Positions 53,298 through 62,029 of a stretch of 64,000 nt of DNA are shown piece by piece. The notes beneath the pieces are model-generated. The model saw only the letters and a list, made by a program, of their open reading frames with translations. It was not told the origin of the DNA and searched no databases. This DNA is from DATJLY01 sp963773665 (GTDB lineage Bacteria > Pseudomonadota > Alphaproteobacteria > ATCC43930 > CGMCC-115725), in the NCBI GenBank assembly GCA_963773665.1, contig CAVZBZ010000009.1:62001-126000 (forward strand). The letters are read 5' to 3'. Position numbers and translations under genes: made by a program. Within the stretch, counting starts at the first letter, position 1; each line of letters opens with the position of its first letter.

Positions 53298-53453
53298 CTA
53301 AGAAGGATTAGAGTTTCGTTCTAAGGCCTCAGCCTCTTGCGCCAGCCTAAGTGCATGGCGGGCCAAGTCTTGCTTTTTGGACGGGACTAGCTCGACTTCG
53401 GCTGCTTGGCGATATCGCAGCGAGGCTAGCCGCAACTCCTCCGCTTTTGACAT
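53298..53453 (-). CDS. 51-residue hypothetical protein
   Basis: MSKAEELRLASLRYRQAAEV, then PSKKQDLARHALRLAQEAEA and a short tail; an amphipathic helical hairpin. GGGGAG lies 8 bases before the ATG. Short helical proteins of this sort (EELR...RY) are frequent in Bradyrhizobium-like genomes; function unknown. Confidence 0.6.
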   Translation of the reverse strand: MSKAEELRLASLRYRQAAEVELVPSKKQDLARHALRLAQEAEALERNSNPS

Positions 53454-53970
53454 TGCGAGGCTCCCCATTGTTGGGGCGAAAGCGAACTCATCTCTCAGCC
53501 GACGGTGCCCTTGAAGCGCCTACCGCCGATGAAGAAGCCTAGGCTTCAGCAAACGGGAAATCAACTCATATGTACGAGACCGGACGTTGCACAGACTGAG
53601 CGCCGCGAGCGCATCACGCGCAGTCCCGGAGACGAAGCGGGCCCCAAACCCTCAAGCGAACCCGTCGATCTCGCTGGAGCGCCGCGAGCGCCTCCGTCTC
53701 AGTGGATTGAGCGCGCCCGCTCCCAGAGAGCTTCTGCCGGATTCGATTTGCGACAGGCACAGGTGTTCCGCGCCATCGGGGCGTACTGAATGTGACGGGC
53801 TAGGTGCCGGTAGCCGTCTGCCCTCGCGTCTGTCTTGCAGGGCGGGCGGAAAAGCCCGAATATTCTTGCCAGATCGGGAGTCATCCGGGGAATCCCAGCT
53901 TAATGCTGTCATTGCAAACGATCGTCGCTCCGCTCCTCGCAATGACAACAGCGACGTGATGGAGAATAAG
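53454..53970. other. intergenic region with a short interspersed palindrome
   Basis: No gene recognised. At 53908-53946 GTCATTGC and GCAATGAC bracket TCGCTCCGCTCCTC, the type of dispersed GTCATTGCGAGGAGCG element common in Rhizobiales. Just upstream of the oxygenase gene, GGAG lies 6 bases before its ATG. Confidence 0.5.
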
Positions 53971-54999
53971 ATGTTTCTGCGCAATGCGTGGTACACGGCG
54001 ATGTGGGCGAAGGACCTGCAGGAAAAGCCGATCCCGCGCACCATAATAGGCGAGGATGTCGTGCTGTTCCGCGGCAAGGACGGCGTTCCTGCGGCGCTTG
54101 AGGACCGGTGCTGCCACCGCGCGGCGCCCCTGTCGCGCGGCCGCGTCGCCGACGGCGTGCTGCAATGCGGCTATCACGGGCTCAAATTCGATGGTTCGGG
54201 CCAGTGCATCGAGGTGCCCGTGCAGACGAACGTCCCGCCCAACGCGCGCGTCAAATCCTTCCCCGTGCGCGAAAAATGGAACGTCGTCTGGATCTGGATG
54301 GGCGATCCCGCGAAGGCGGAGGAGGCGAAGATCACGCCGCTGCCGTGGCTCGACGATCCCGATTGGAAGGTTACGCCCGGCTATCTTCATCTTGAGGCGA
54401 ACGGGCAGCTTCTCGTCGACAACCTCCTCGATTTCAGCCATGTGACCTATCTCCACCCGAACACGCTCGCGGGCGACCCGCGCGAGGCGGCGACGCCGGT
54501 GAAGACCGAGCGTCTGCCCGAGGGATTGCGCGTCGGGCGCTGGATGGTCGATTACGAGCCGCCGCCGCTCTTTGCCGCGGCAGGCGGGTTCAATGGACGC
54601 TGCGACCGCTGGCAATTTGCGAACTGGCGGCCGCCGGCGCTCGTCTTCATGGATGTGGGCCTGGCGCCTACCGGCACCGGCGCACCCACGGGCGACCGCA
54701 GCAAAGGCATATCGATCTGGTCTACGCACATGATCACGCCGGAGACCGAGACCTCGTGCCATTATCATTTCGGCTTCGCGCGCAATTTCCGTCAAGACGA
54801 CGAGGCGATGTCGAAGCTGCTCCATGACGGCGCGGTTGCGACGTTCCTCGAGGACAAGGTCATGATCGAGGCGCAGCAGAAGAAGTTGAACGGCGGCGCG
54901 CTCGACGGGCTCGTCGACATCAACGCCGACACGGCGCAGCTTTTGGCGCGGCGGACACTCGACGAGCTCATCCGCAGAGAAAGCCAGGGCGCTGCGTGA
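53971..54999 (+). CDS. VanA-like Rieske aromatic oxygenase, oxygenase component
   Basis: 342 residues. MFLRNAWYTAMWAKDLQEKP is the usual start of VanA-type oxygenases, which decides the ATG at 53971. Rieske cluster: CCHRAAPLSRG and CGYHGLKFD (CxH...CxxH). Mononuclear iron site: VDNLLDFSHVTYLH with Asp and His. VanA demethylates vanillate; relatives attack other methoxy or chloro aromatics. No VanB-type reductase is in the window, so electrons must come from elsewhere. Confidence 0.88.
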   Translation: MFLRNAWYTAMWAKDLQEKPIPRTIIGEDVVLFRGKDGVPAALEDRCCHRAAPLSRGRVADGVLQCGYHGLKFDGSGQCIEVPVQTNVPPNARVKSFPVREKWNVVWIWMGDPAKAEEAKITPLPWLDDPDWKVTPGYLHLEANGQLLVDNLLDFSHVTYLHPNTLAGDPREAATPVKTERLPEGLRVGRWMVDYEPPPLFAAAGGFNGRCDRWQFANWRPPALVFMDVGLAPTGTGAPTGDRSKGISIWSTHMITPETETSCHYHFGFARNFRQDDEAMSKLLHDGAVATFLEDKVMIEAQQKKLNGGALDGLVDINADTAQLLARRTLDELIRRESQGAA

Positions 55000-55303
55000 G
55001 GATGGCACCCGAACGCGAGTGATTGCTTCGACAGCTTGCTAGTTCGGCCGGAAGTTTACGCCGGCGCAACCGGAAAACCCGAAACAGTCGTCTCGCTTAT
55101 TCTTTTGCCCGGTGCGGCAGGGTTCCTACATTGGCCAAATGATGGGTAAAGCTGCGGCCTGCGATGCAGCTTTGAGGGTCGAGCCATCAGTCGCGAATCC
55201 CGTGATTCCCAACGTCTTCAGCGCGATCTACCGCATCGCCTGAAGCAGTCGGAGGTAACGAGTGAAAAAAGCGGGGCGAAAGCAGCTCGGCGCGCGGCCC
55301 GGC
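55000..55303. other. intergenic stretch without recognisable gene
   Basis: Between the VanA-like gene and the VOC gene end. No convincing frame, terminator or regulatory site is seen. Confidence 0.4.
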
Positions 55304-55783
55304 TCAGGCAGGCTGCTTTTCCCGCGTCGCGCGGAGCTTGCGAAACTCCCCCACCGTCATCGGCTCGGAGAAGATCTCGAAGCAGACGCCGTTGGGATCG
55401 GTAAAGAAGACCGAGTAGCTGCTGCTGCCGGCTTCGAGCCCGCCGCCCTCGGGCCCCTGGACATGCGGGCCGTCGAGCGCGATGCCCTTGGCCGCCAGCG
55501 TCGCAATCCAGGAATCGACCTCTTTGCGCGTCTGAACGCGAAGCGCGATATGGTGCACGCCGCGCGGTTCCTGCTTCGAATCGCCGCTCGGCAGATGCTC
55601 GCCGTCCTCGAACAGCGCAAAATTGTGGTGGGTCTCGCCGTCGAGGCTGACGAAGGCAATCCGGCCGCGCGGCGTCACGCCCCGGCTGGTCAGCTCGGCG
55701 CCGAGGATCTCGAGGAATTTGATCTCCTCCTCGAGATTGCGGACGTGAAGCCCAACATGACCAATGAAGAAGCGGCTATTCAT
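55304..55783 (-). CDS. VOC (glyoxalase/dioxygenase) family protein
   Basis: 159 residues from ATG 55783 (GGGGAGGA upstream). Two beta-alpha-beta3 modules: FIGHVGLHVRNLEEEIKFLE with the first metal His, and EPRGVHHIALRVQTRKEVDS with the second; the acid ligand is in DPNGVCFEIFSEP. A metal-dependent isomerase, lyase or extradiol dioxygenase; substrate unknown. It may share the upstream GST relic's former promoter. Confidence 0.88.
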   Translation of the reverse strand: MNSRFFIGHVGLHVRNLEEEIKFLEILGAELTSRGVTPRGRIAFVSLDGETHHNFALFEDGEHLPSGDSKQEPRGVHHIALRVQTRKEVDSWIATLAAKGIALDGPHVQGPEGGGLEAGSSSYSVFFTDPNGVCFEIFSEPMTVGEFRKLRATREKQPA

Positions 55784-55818
55784 GGCATCCTCCCCAGGAC
55801 ATGCACCGCAACGGCCAC

Positions 55819-56184
55819 TCATGATACCCCAATCCGCACGTAAGGACGATAGAAGGCCGGAGGGGTCCTTAGCATTCTGGCTGAAGCAGCCTGGGCGAAA
55901 GCGGTCTGCACCTCCTTCTCATAGGCCAGCACTTTCTGCACACTTGGCCGCCGCTGCATCCGCTCGAAATGCGCCGTACAGTGCGGGAATTGCGGCAGAG
56001 GAAGGTTGAACTGCGTGCCGCGTCGGAAGCACCAGAAGAGGTGGGCGTCGACCGCGGTGAAATGATCGAAGAAGTACTCGCGACCGGCGAGCATGTCGTC
56101 CGCGATTTTGTAGTTCTCGAATAGCTGTTCTTGCGCGATGCGGCGCACCAACTCGTCGGCGCCCGGCAGATCACACGCCCAAAT
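55819..56184 (-). pseudogene. C-terminal fragment of a glutathione S-transferase
   Basis: Reads ADELVRRIAQEQLFENYKIA, DHFTAVDAHLFWCFRRGTQF and ERMQRRPSVQKVLAYEKEVQ, the helical C-terminal GST domain including the N-capping Asp of helix 6 (TAVDAHLF). The N-terminal thioredoxin-like half is absent and a stop codon lies directly upstream in frame. A decayed gene or an unusual short ORF. Confidence 0.75.
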
Positions 56185-56281
56185 TTAAAGAGCCATCGAC
56201 ACGAATTGTCTCTCGCCCGGAAGGCGTGCATAGTGCGAACACGCGGGAGAGAACTCAGTTAGGCAAAAGAGGGAGAACGTC

Positions 56282-56572
56282 ATGCACGCAGTCACAAGAA
56301 GCTACTCGGGCAAGGGAGCGAAGGAGCTGTTCGACGTTCTGGAGAAAAACAAGACCGAAATTCGAAAGGTGATCCGGTCCATAAAAGGCTTCGTCAGCTA
56401 CTCATTGGTACGCACCGAAGATGGGGGCTTCTCAGTATCGGTTTACCGGACCAAGGCCCGCGCAGACGAAAGCGTCCAAGCGGCGAAGGATTGGATAAAG
56501 CAGAACGCGCCCGATGTCGGCGCAAGAGCGCCTAAAGTCACAGAGGGTTCAATCATTCTTCAGCTGAAGTAG
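56282..56572 (+). CDS. 96-residue hypothetical protein
   Basis: MHAVTRSYSGKGAKELFDVL, EIRKVIRSIKGFVSYSLVRT, SVSVYRTKARADESVQAAKD and GSIILQLK. The alternating pattern and FVSYSLVRTEDGG suggest a dimeric alpha/beta-barrel (ABM-like) protein. GAGGGAGAACG precedes the ATG. Alone, divergent from the GST relic. Confidence 0.75.
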   Translation: MHAVTRSYSGKGAKELFDVLEKNKTEIRKVIRSIKGFVSYSLVRTEDGGFSVSVYRTKARADESVQAAKDWIKQNAPDVGARAPKVTEGSIILQLK

Positions 56573-56581
56573 CGCGACCCG

Positions 56582-57109
56582 TCAACGTTTCGGCGGGGCC
56601 GTTTCAATTAGGCCGAGACCCCCGGCGAGCAGCGGCGGGAGGAAGCCGGCGAGCGTCGCGCTGGCGATCACGCAGGCCGTGTCGGTGCTCGCCGCCGAGT
56701 GGTCCGGGGTCCAGTCGAACCCGACATAGCGATAGGCGCTCTTGAGATCGCAGCCGAGCCGCACCACGCCCCGCTGGGTCGTGCCGCCGGTGCCGCCGGT
56801 ATCGACCACGCCGGGATCGGTGAAGGTCGTGTAGGTCGACCAGCTCGACCCGTCCTGGGAATGATCGACCTTGGCGTTCTTGATGGTGAGGGTGTTGCCC
56901 TGTTCCACCGTGCCGTCGCCGCGGATGAAGGCCAGATCCTCGCGCCGAGCCAGCACCTGCACGAGGTCGTCCCGGACATAGGCATCAATCGCCGGGTCGG
57001 CGAAGCGTTGCATGTCGTTGGAGACCGGCACCAGGGCCGTGAGCTTCTTGAAGGACGCCACGACCTGGCCGAAGGTCGGCTTCGAGACGGTGATCGCCGC
57101 GGCTTCCAA
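56582..57109 (-). pseudogene. prophage relic: major capsid fragment joined to another phage structural fragment
   Basis: The N-terminal 70 residues (ITVSKPTFGQVVASFKKLTA, DDLVQVLARREDLAFIRGDG) match the middle of an HK97-fold major capsid protein. The remainder (TLTIKNAKVDHSQDGSSWST, LKSAYRYVGFDWTPDHSAAS) looks like a separate phage virion protein. No start codon other than TTG and no other phage genes are nearby, so this is a deletion joint in a lost prophage. Confidence 0.75.
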
Positions 57110-57125
57110 TGGTAGTTGACAATGT

Positions 57126-57163
57126 CCACGATCTTGCGTCTCCTCAGGTCCCTACGATCGTGG
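57126..57163 (+). promoter_or_regulatory. inverted repeat upstream of the Rieske/ABC operon
   Basis: CCACGATC (57126-57133) and GATCGTGG (57156-57163), 22 bp apart, directly before the ribosome site GGAGGAG of the first operon gene. It is a candidate operator for the MarR regulator at 63137. Inferred. Confidence 0.4.
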
Positions 57164-57173
57164 AGGAGCGCCC

Positions 57174-57971
57174 ATGACCCTTATCGACCGGACGGTCAAC
57201 ACGGGCATCGCCTACGGCCGCGCGCCCGCGACCTATATTCGGGAGCTGACCGAGGTCGGCCGCGGTACGCCGATGGGCGAGCTGCTGCGACGCTATTGGC
57301 ATCCGGCCGGCTTAATCTCGGATGCGACCACCACGCCCAAGGCCATTCGCGTGCTGGGCGAGGATCTGGTGCTGTTCCGCGATGGCGGCGGGCGGCCGGG
57401 CCTCGTTCATGCGCGCTGCGTCCATCGTGGCACGACGCTTTATTACGGCAAGGTCGAGGAGCGCGGCATCCGCTGCTGCTATCACGGCTGGCTGTTCGAT
57501 GTCGAAGGCCGCTGTCTCGATCAGCCATGCGAGCCCGAGCACGGCAAGGCGCGCCATGCCGTGCGCCAGCCCTGGTATCCAATGCAGGAACGCTATGGCC
57601 TGATCTTCGCATATTTGGGCCCGCCGGAACGGCGGCCGGTCCTGCCGCGCTACGAGTGCCTCGATGTGCTCGAGCCTGGCGAATTCGTCGAAGCCGATGC
57701 GAACAGTGTCGGCGGCGGCGGCCCGGTCATCATCCCCTGCAATTGGATGCAGCATTTCGAGAACCTCGCCGACCCGTTCCACGTGCCGATCCTGCATGGC
57801 TCGTTCAGCGGCGTGCAGTTCGTCGAGCAGATGGGCCTGATGCCCGAGGTGAGCTGGGACAATACGGAGCTCGACGAGATCGCTGCGGGCCGGGACCCGA
57901 TCAACGTCAGCTTCGACGAGGAGAGAGCGTTCGTGAAATTCGAGGCCGGGAACTATATCGCCGCGGCATAA
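57174..57971 (+). CDS. Rieske oxygenase with internal deletion
   Basis: 265 residues. CVHRGTTLYYGKVEE and CCYHGWLFDVEG form the Rieske site, and ENLADPFHVPILH gives two His of the iron site. Compared with the 398-residue paralogue at 59061, about 130 residues are missing between MPEVSWDNTE and the shared C terminus (VSFDEERAFVKFEAGNY versus VAFDPAQATVKVQAGNY), in frame. The lost part should carry the third iron ligand and substrate pocket, so activity as an oxygenase is doubtful. First gene of an operon with an ABC importer. Confidence 0.82.
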   Translation: MTLIDRTVNTGIAYGRAPATYIRELTEVGRGTPMGELLRRYWHPAGLISDATTTPKAIRVLGEDLVLFRDGGGRPGLVHARCVHRGTTLYYGKVEERGIRCCYHGWLFDVEGRCLDQPCEPEHGKARHAVRQPWYPMQERYGLIFAYLGPPERRPVLPRYECLDVLEPGEFVEADANSVGGGGPVIIPCNWMQHFENLADPFHVPILHGSFSGVQFVEQMGLMPEVSWDNTELDEIAAGRDPINVSFDEERAFVKFEAGNYIAAA

Positions 57972-58009
57972 GGCGCGTATGGACGATCAAAGCACCAAGG
58001 GAGGGTACG

Positions 58010-59035
58010 ATGAAGAAGACGATCGCCGCAATTCTCGCCGTCTGCACTCTTTGTGGCGCCCCCGCGCTGGCGCAGGGGTGGAAGGACGCGCCGGCCGTGA
58101 AGCAACTCTACGAGGCGGCCAAGAAGGATGGCCAGGTCGTCGTCTGGGGCACCGCCTCGATCGAGGTCGATTGGATCCCCGCCGCCTTTCAGAAGGAGTT
58201 TCCCGGCGTCGAGGTGAAGGTGCTGGGCGACAACGACGTGGCGACCAAGGCGATCGCCGAGTATCGCGCCGGCCGCTACAACGTCAACGTGTTCATGACA
58301 TCCTATACCGCGGGCCGGCCGCTGCTCGAGCGCGGCATGTACGCGAAGAACGACTGGTCCGTGTTCGGCATCAAGAGCGACGATGTAGTGTTCGACGGCA
58401 AGGCCGCGCTCACCCACAATCTCGTCTTCGCGGTCGTCTACAACAAGACCCTGGTGAAGCTTGGCGATCTGCCTAAGACATGGCCGGATCTCCTGGAGCC
58501 TCGTTACAAGGACAAAATGATCGCAAGCTCGTTCCTGCTTCCTCGATTGATCGGCGTCCTGGGCGTCGAGTGGGGCGAGGAGAAGATGCTCCAATTTGCC
58601 AGGGATATCACGAACAACACGGGGATCCTTCTGACGCGCGCGCCGCCGCAGAACTTCCTGCAATCGGGCGAGCGTGTCTATGCCATCGGAAATTTCGAAT
58701 CGCAGTCCGACACGTGGGCGCTGCAGGGGCTACCTGTCGCCTATGTTGTCCCCTCTCCGGTGGTGATGCCGCAGTTTTATGCCGCGGTCATGGACAAGGC
58801 GCCGCATGCGAACGCAGCTCGGCTTCTGGCAGGATATCTCGTGACACCGGAGGGCAAGAAAGCGGCTGAAGCCTTCAATCACGAGGGCGATTACCGCAAG
58901 GGCTCGGACCATCCGATTGCGCAGCACATCTATTCGTCCGGCATGACGGTGATCTCGGATCGCCTTGAGGAAATGGATAAGCGCGACGAGCTGATCGGCA
59001 AGGTGAACCAGATCGTCGCGGGACAGGCGCGCTGA
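58010..59035 (+). CDS. ABC importer substrate-binding protein, ferric/polyamine type
   Basis: 341 residues with signal peptide (MKKTIAAILAVCTLCGAPALA). EAAKKDGQVVVWGTASIEVD, FQKEFPGVEVKVLGDNDVAT and ALTHNLVFAVVYNKTLVKLG place it among type-2 receptors related to FbpA/AfuA. GTASIEVDW lacks the paired Tyr iron ligands I would expect for Fe3+, so the ligand may be organic, for example an aromatic acid. GGGAGGG precedes the ATG. Confidence 0.85.
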   Translation: MKKTIAAILAVCTLCGAPALAQGWKDAPAVKQLYEAAKKDGQVVVWGTASIEVDWIPAAFQKEFPGVEVKVLGDNDVATKAIAEYRAGRYNVNVFMTSYTAGRPLLERGMYAKNDWSVFGIKSDDVVFDGKAALTHNLVFAVVYNKTLVKLGDLPKTWPDLLEPRYKDKMIASSFLLPRLIGVLGVEWGEEKMLQFARDITNNTGILLTRAPPQNFLQSGERVYAIGNFESQSDTWALQGLPVAYVVPSPVVMPQFYAAVMDKAPHANAARLLAGYLVTPEGKKAAEAFNHEGDYRKGSDHPIAQHIYSSGMTVISDRLEEMDKRDELIGKVNQIVAGQAR

Positions 59036-59060
59036 CCGGCGCACGGCAAGGGAGGTTTGC

Positions 59061-60257
59061 ATGAAGGATGCGAGCGTGAAGGAGACCGTACCCGACGGGG
59101 GCGCCTACGGGCGCGAACTGCAACATCATGACGCCGAATTGACCGAGGTCGGACCGGGGACGTCGTGCGGCGAATTCATGCGCCGCTATTGGCATCCGAT
59201 CGAACTCTCCGAACGCGTCGGTGAACGGCCGCTAAAGGTCCGCATCCTCGGCGAGGATCTAATCCTGTTCCGCGACCGCATGGGCCGGCCGGGGCTCCTC
59301 TATCCGCGCTGCGCCCATCGTGGCACGACACTTTATTACGGCCGCGTCGAGAAGGACGGCATCCGCTGCTGCTATCACGGCTGGCTGTTCGATGTGGAAG
59401 GACGCTGCCTCGACCAGCCGTGCGAGCCCGAAGGCGGCCGCGCACGCCACACCGTGCGCCAGCCCTGGTACCCGGTCGAGGAGCGCTACGGTCTCGTCTT
59501 CGCCTACATGGGCCCGCCCGACAAGAAGCCGGTCCTGCCGCGCTACGACTGCCTCGAGACGGTCCGGCCCGGCGAGCGCATTCACGCTGACGGTGCCAGC
59601 ACCGGCGGCGGCGGCGATCACACGATCGAGATCGTGCCGACGAACTGGCTCAATGATTGGGAGAACGTGATGGACCCGTTCCATCTCCCGATCCTCCACA
59701 CCACCTTCAGCGGCGTACAATTCGTGCCCGAGTTCGGCGTGATGCCGCAGGTCAAGTGGGAGGCGGCCGATCACGGCATGCGCTACGTCGCCTACCGCAA
59801 GCTCGAGGACGGGCGCGAGATGGACCGCATCACCCAGGTGCTGCTGCCGCATGTGCGCATCGTCCCCGATGTGCAGATGAAGGCTGGGCCCGCGGGCCGC
59901 ATTGGCTGGGTCCTGCCGGTCGATGACACGCATTACCGGCTCTTCCATGCCGGGCGCGTGCCGCAGGATTTCGTGCCGCGCGAATTCCGCGCCTATGACG
60001 GCCGCATCTGGTCTGAGCTCAGCGAGGAGGAGCATCAGCGCTTCCCCGGCGACTGGGAGGCACAGGTCGGCCAGGGTCCGATCAGCCTCCATTCCGAGGA
60101 GAACCTCGCAACCTCCGATCTCGGCATTGTCCGGCTGCGCCGCTACATGCGCGAGCAGATCGGAATCGTGCGCCAGGGCGGCGACCCCGCCGGCGTCGCC
60201 TTCGACCCGGCGCAGGCCACCGTCAAGGTCCAGGCTGGCAACTACTTCCGGAAATAG
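59061..60257 (+). CDS. Rieske aromatic ring-hydroxylating oxygenase subunit
   Basis: 398 residues, full length. Rieske cluster CAHRGTTLYYGRVEK plus CCYHGWLFDVEG; iron-site NWLNDWENVMDPFHLPILH. It is about two-thirds identical to the 57174 product over the shared N-terminal part, so the two are tandem paralogues separated by the binding-protein gene. The phthalate-dioxygenase-like group is the best guess. It opens 25 bp after the binding-protein gene. Confidence 0.9.
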   Translation: MKDASVKETVPDGGAYGRELQHHDAELTEVGPGTSCGEFMRRYWHPIELSERVGERPLKVRILGEDLILFRDRMGRPGLLYPRCAHRGTTLYYGRVEKDGIRCCYHGWLFDVEGRCLDQPCEPEGGRARHTVRQPWYPVEERYGLVFAYMGPPDKKPVLPRYDCLETVRPGERIHADGASTGGGGDHTIEIVPTNWLNDWENVMDPFHLPILHTTFSGVQFVPEFGVMPQVKWEAADHGMRYVAYRKLEDGREMDRITQVLLPHVRIVPDVQMKAGPAGRIGWVLPVDDTHYRLFHAGRVPQDFVPREFRAYDGRIWSELSEEEHQRFPGDWEAQVGQGPISLHSEENLATSDLGIVRLRRYMREQIGIVRQGGDPAGVAFDPAQATVKVQAGNYFRK

Positions 60258-60262
60258 CTCGT

Positions 60263-62029
60263 TTGTCCGTCGCCGCCGAAAAACCGTCGCCGCTTACCGT
60301 GCCGGTGCATCGGCGCCGCCCATCGGGTCTCGACTGGAGCGCCAAGCTCGTGCTTGGCGCGGGCGTATTGGCGGCGGCGTACCTCATCGCGGCGCCACTG
60401 TTCATGCTGCTTTTCACGGCGTTCCGCGGGCCTCCCGATTATTTGCCGTTCGAGCCGGGCGCGACCTGGACCTTCGCCAACCTCGTCGAGATTTATGCCG
60501 ATCCCATCCTCTACCTGGATGTGATCCCGACCACGCTCGTTTTCGCGGTTGGCGCCGTGGCGCTCGGCTGTGCGATTGCCTTCACGCTCGCCTGGCTCGT
60601 CGAGCGGACCGACATGCCGGGTCGGGACGTGTGGTTCTCGCTGATCCTCATCCCGCTGCTCGTGCCGACGCCGGTTCTGGCGATCGCGTGGATCTTCCTG
60701 CTTGGCCCCACCGCGGGCTGGATGAATGTGTGGCTGCGCGAGATTTTTGGTCTCACAGGACAAGGCCCGCTCAACGTGTTCAGCATGCCAGGCCTGATCG
60801 TGTGCCAAGCGCTCGCGTTGACGCCATTCGTGTTCCTGCTGCTCACCGCAACATTGAAGTCGATGAACCCTTCCTTCGAGGAAGCGAGCAACGCGTCCGG
60901 CGCATCGCCGTTTACGACATTCTGGCGGGTGACCTTGCCGGTGCTGTTGCCGGGAATTCTCGCCCCGGTGATCCTCGCGCTGCTGATCACGCTCGAGCAA
61001 TTCGAGATACCCCTCATCATCGGCCAGCCGGCGCGGATCAACGTCTTCTCCTATCGCATCTGGTACGAGCTCAATCCCTCCGGCGGCTTGCCGAATTACG
61101 GCGGCGCAGCGGCGGTCGCGTTGCCCTTTCTTGGGTTCGGCATCCTGCTGCTGCTTTTGTACAACCGCCTCATCCGCCGCGCCGAAAGCTTCGTCACGGT
61201 CACGGGCAAGGCGTTCCGGCAGAAGCGCCTCCCGCTCGGCAAGTGGCGATGGCCTGCGCTCGCCTGCGCGGGTGCCTATGTGGCGCTCGCCGCCATTCTC
61301 CCGGGCGTGGTGCTCTTATGGACGTCCTTCTTCGGCTATGCACCGCTCTCTGTCGATTCGCTTGCAAAGTTCAGCCTCGCCGCGTACGGCGATCTCTTCG
61401 CAAGCCCGGTCTTCTGGCTCGCGCTCCGCAACACCGTCGTCGTGGCGACGCTCTCCGCCGTGATCGTCACCGCGATCGGCGGATTGCTGGGCTGGATCAT
61501 CGTGCGGACCCAGTTTCGCGTCCGCCAGCTCGTCGATTTCCTCTCCTTTGTATCGATCGGCATTCCGTCGGTGATTGCCGGTCTTTCGGTAATGCTGCTC
61601 TATCTCTCGCTGCCGGTCGGACTTTACGGCACGTTATGGATCTTGGTGATCGCCTATTCCTACCGCTTCGCCGTGACGACGCGCGTCTCGCGTGCCGGCC
61701 TGATGCAGATCCACCGCGAGCTCGAGGAGGCATCGTCCGCCTCGGGCGCGCGCTGGCTTGCAACGCAGCGTCGCATCCTTTTGCCGCTTCTGATGCCAAG
61801 CCTCATGTCCGCCTTTGTCCTCCTCTTCATCATCGGCGTGCGCGAGTTCACCCTGTCGCTGATCCTCTACAGCCAGGAGAACGTGGTGCTGTCCGTGATG
61901 CTGTGGCGCCTTTTCATCGAGAGCCACGGCGCAGCGGCGGCGGCGCTAGGCTCGATCATGATCGTCCTCGTCGTGCCGGTCGTGGCGCTCGTCCGACGCC
62001 AGCTCGCACCGCGGATCACAGATGGCTGA
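60263..62029 (+). CDS. ABC importer permease, two fused domains (FbpB/ThiP type)
   Basis: 588 residues, twelve hydrophobic segments in two halves, each with an EAA loop (EEASNASGASPFTTFWRV at about 212 and EEASSASGARWLATQRRI at about 490). TTG start after CCGGAAAT, 5 bp behind the oxygenase stop. It completes the importer with the receptor at 58010 and the ATPase overlapping its end by 8 bases. Confidence 0.92.
   Translation: MSVAAEKPSPLTVPVHRRRPSGLDWSAKLVLGAGVLAAAYLIAAPLFMLLFTAFRGPPDYLPFEPGATWTFANLVEIYADPILYLDVIPTTLVFAVGAVALGCAIAFTLAWLVERTDMPGRDVWFSLILIPLLVPTPVLAIAWIFLLGPTAGWMNVWLREIFGLTGQGPLNVFSMPGLIVCQALALTPFVFLLLTATLKSMNPSFEEASNASGASPFTTFWRVTLPVLLPGILAPVILALLITLEQFEIPLIIGQPARINVFSYRIWYELNPSGGLPNYGGAAAVALPFLGFGILLLLLYNRLIRRAESFVTVTGKAFRQKRLPLGKWRWPALACAGAYVALAAILPGVVLLWTSFFGYAPLSVDSLAKFSLAAYGDLFASPVFWLALRNTVVVATLSAVIVTAIGGLLGWIIVRTQFRVRQLVDFLSFVSIGIPSVIAGLSVMLLYLSLPVGLYGTLWILVIAYSYRFAVTTRVSRAGLMQIHRELEEASSASGARWLATQRRILLPLLMPSLMSAFVLLFIIGVREFTLSLILYSQENVVLSVMLWRLFIESHGAAAAALGSIMIVLVVPVVALVRRQLAPRITDG

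Noticed and set aside
58010..59035. Calling the binding protein a ferric-iron receptor
   Set aside because: The family is right but the expected tyrosine ligand pair is not evident, and the operon context is aromatic oxidation.
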